Assembly (NCBI GenBank): GCA_035691285.1
Contig: DASSJI010000190.1
Location: 1-8,090, forward strand
Reading direction: 5' to 3'
DNA: 8,090 nt
Source: DATFEN01 sp035691285
Lineage (GTDB): Bacteria; Acidobacteriota; Vicinamibacteria; Fen-336
Each line of letters opens with the position of its first letter. Position 1 is the first letter of the stretch. Positions 6,555-8,090 of this stretch are shown one piece after another. The notes beneath the pieces are model-generated. The model made no database searches. It saw only the letters and a list, made by a program, of their open reading frames with translations, and had not been told where the DNA came from. A program made the position numbers and the translations under genes.

Positions 6555-8090
6555 ATGAGCCAGAGCCGGCCGTCCTTCTTGTCGCGGCGCGCCCGAGGCG
6601 GCCTCGTCGGCCTGACCGCCGGGCTCGTGCTGCTGCTCTCGGGCGACCGGGCCAGCACCGCGATCCCGCAGGGGATCGACCCCCTCGACATCCTCAAGGT
6701 GCTCTCGCGTCCCAACGTGTTCGTCGCGCTCAGCACCGCGGGCACCATGGGCGATACGCTCAACTCCACGGCGAGCACCCGCATCACGCTGGGCGGGGAC
6801 CATCCCTCGTCCAAGCTCCGGATCGCCAAGGACACGATCCGGCAGTTCGTGCAGGACAACCAGACCGCGGCCAACTTCGAGCTGGGCATCTACGAGCAGC
6901 CGGCAGCCGCGCTGTTCATCGACGATGCCGCGGGGCGCACGCCGGCCGTGGGCGGAGTGCCGGCGCATCGTTTCATCTACACCAGCACCGACCCGAACGC
7001 GGCGAGCATCTCCGCCAACGTGGGCCTCGCCTCCCTGACGGCCTCGGGGAACCTGGTCCGCGACGGGGATGACCCCGCTGATCCCGTCGACGTCGCCACG
7101 GACAACGTGACCGACGGCGCCGGCACCTCGCTCTATCGCCTGTGGGCCGGCATCTTCTTCAACGGCGACAGCGTCACCGTCGACTCGACGGGCGCCGTCT
7201 GCTCGCCGACCACCCCCGGAACGCCGACGAACCCCGCGACCGTCGACGTCAAGCTGGTCTCGGGCACCTGCGCCGCCCCCGGCGGCGGCATCACGAACGC
7301 GATCTTCACGTTCCAGGGCGTCGCCGGGGACTGGGGCAATCCCGCTGGATCGTGCGACGGTCACCTTGAGAAGATGGCGCTCCGGCCGTGCACGGACGTG
7401 GACCAGGTCACCGACATCGCGCCGTTCCTGGATCCGCAGCTCCAGGTCGACACCGGCACGACCAACCTCAGGCCCGTCGGCTATCCCTCCCCCGACAACT
7501 TCGGGAACCCCGGGATCACGACCTTCGGCCTCCTGAACGGCGGCTTCCAGCCCGTCGCCGAGACGCTCATCGACCTGAAGGCGAGCTTCGCGACCCTGTA
7601 CAGCGGAACGATCGCGGCGATCACGGATCAGACGGCGCGGCCGCGGAGCATCGCGATCGTGATCATGGACACGGACGACACGTGCTCCTCTGCAGGTACG
7701 CCGTCGGCGACGGACCCGACGACCCTCGACAACAACGCCCTGCGCGCCGCCCACAAGGCGCAGCGCCTTTACGAGCGGATCGCCAGTCTCGATCCTGCCT
7801 CGAGCGTTCCCACCTTCGTGATCGCCTACGGCGGGGCGGTGGACACCACGAGGGCCAACTGGATCGCGTACGGCGGCTCCGGGATGCAGCTCGTCTCGCC
7901 GGGAGACACCAACCCGGCGACGCAGTGGCCCGCCGCGCCCACCGCCACAGACCTCGCCAACTGCCCGAACTGCCAGGTGGCCTACCAGGCTCCGGACAGC
8001 AACGCGCTCTATGCCGCGATGCTCGACGCCGTGGCCCAGGCCGCGAACACCGGGGAGTTCTCTGCGTCCCCACAGGTCGTCTCGACGGTC
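6555..8090 (+). CDS. pilY1: PilY1-like pilus tip protein with von Willebrand A-like N-terminal domain (C-terminus outside window)
   Basis: An exported protein, 512 residues visible and still open at the window edge. ATG 6555 follows GGGGAG by 10 bp. It gives a signal peptide with basic RRAR, a hydrophobic core (LVGLTAGLVLLL) and a possible cut near ASTA-IP (about residue 37). The in-frame ATG 6537 is an alternative. RPNVFVALSTAGTMGDTL (52-69) aligns in pattern with the first strand of von Willebrand A domains of PilY1 proteins, but the metal site DxSxS reads Ser60, Ala62, Thr64. A second match is IAIVIMDTDDTC (366-377), where relatives have a TDGxDTC-like loop, followed later by TFVIAYGG. PilY1 caps the pilus, promotes extension and acts in adhesion and surface sensing. 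Its usual C-terminal beta-propeller would lie beyond the window. Several cysteines are present, including CPNC. The position right after pilX is the canonical one and strengthens the call. Confidence 0.82.
   Translation, partial: MSQSRPSFLSRRARGGLVGLTAGLVLLLSGDRASTAIPQGIDPLDILKVLSRPNVFVALSTAGTMGDTLNSTASTRITLGGDHPSSKLRIAKDTIRQFVQDNQTAANFELGIYEQPAAALFIDDAAGRTPAVGGVPAHRFIYTSTDPNAASISANVGLASLTASGNLVRDGDDPADPVDVATDNVTDGAGTSLYRLWAGIFFNGDSVTVDSTGAVCSPTTPGTPTNPATVDVKLVSGTCAAPGGGITNAIFTFQGVAGDWGNPAGSCDGHLEKMALRPCTDVDQVTDIAPFLDPQLQVDTGTTNLRPVGYPSPDNFGNPGITTFGLLNGGFQPVAETLIDLKASFATLYSGTIAAITDQTARPRSIAIVIMDTDDTCSSAGTPSATDPTTLDNNALRAAHKAQRLYERIASLDPASSVPTFVIAYGGAVDTTRANWIAYGGSGMQLVSPGDTNPATQWPAAPTATDLANCPNCQVAYQAPDSNALYAAMLDAVAQAANTGEFSASPQVVSTV

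Noticed and set aside
7059..7118. An EF-hand-like calcium loop in PilY1 (Asp-rich RDGDDPADPVD and following residues)
   Set aside because: The Asp spacing does not fit the DxDxDG...E/D calcium loop, and the known PilY1 calcium site is in the C-terminal propeller outside this window.
5522..7754. Long minus-strand frames opposite pilX and pilY1
   Set aside because: They show low-complexity Arg/Gly/Asp/Val composition and no ribosome binding site or motif. The opposite strand has clear pilin signals and a signal peptide.

Overview
The window is GC-rich and tightly packed. Apart from a fragment at the left edge, every gene is on the + strand. It carries a type IVa pilus (T4P) assembly locus. The genes are the prepilin peptidase PilD, a membrane sensor histidine kinase, and the full minor-pilin set GspH/FimT-type, PilV, PilW and PilX. 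A PilY1-like tip protein follows and runs off the right edge. The high GC, the minor pilin order and the two-transmembrane kinase suggest a high-GC Gram-negative bacterium of deltaproteobacterial or similar type (Myxococcota, Binatota or Rokubacteria-like). This is only an impression, because no rRNA or other phylogenetic marker is present.

Region by region: positions 1-74 hold the start of a minus-strand gene whose visible part looks like a signal peptide or membrane anchor. After a 35-bp divergent gap comes a membrane-anchored SGNH/GDSL-type hydrolase (110-1192), then PilD (1237-2055). The histidine kinase (2048-3424) overlaps the end of pilD by 8 bp, so these genes are probably co-transcribed. 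An AT-richer intergenic stretch (3425-3511) contains a very good sigma70-type promoter (TTGACA, 17 bp, TACATT), a sigma54-like -24/-12 match and a strong Shine-Dalgarno sequence. The minor pilin operon begins there: GspH/FimT-type pilin (3512-4117), pilV (4114-4653, ATGA overlap), pilW (4680-5720), pilX (5741-6529) and pilY1 (6555 to the window end).

How they work together: PilD removes the short positively charged leaders of the four prepilins (cut after Gly, before Phe) and methylates the new N-terminus. In characterised T4P systems PilV, PilW, PilX and FimU/FimT form a priming complex that carries PilY1 at the pilus tip. The kinase next door is a plausible pilus regulator in the PilS manner, but no response regulator gene is visible here.

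I see no RNA gene, CRISPR array, insertion sequence or long repeat. The locus is mostly canonical and I do not see a wholly new system. The points worth a second look are the degenerate MIDAS (metal-binding) motif in the PilY1 von Willebrand A-like domain, the overlapping promoter signals before the pilin operon, a perfect 6-bp inverted repeat in the tail of the kinase gene, the unusual sensor architecture of the kinase, and the SGNH protein attached to a pilus locus.
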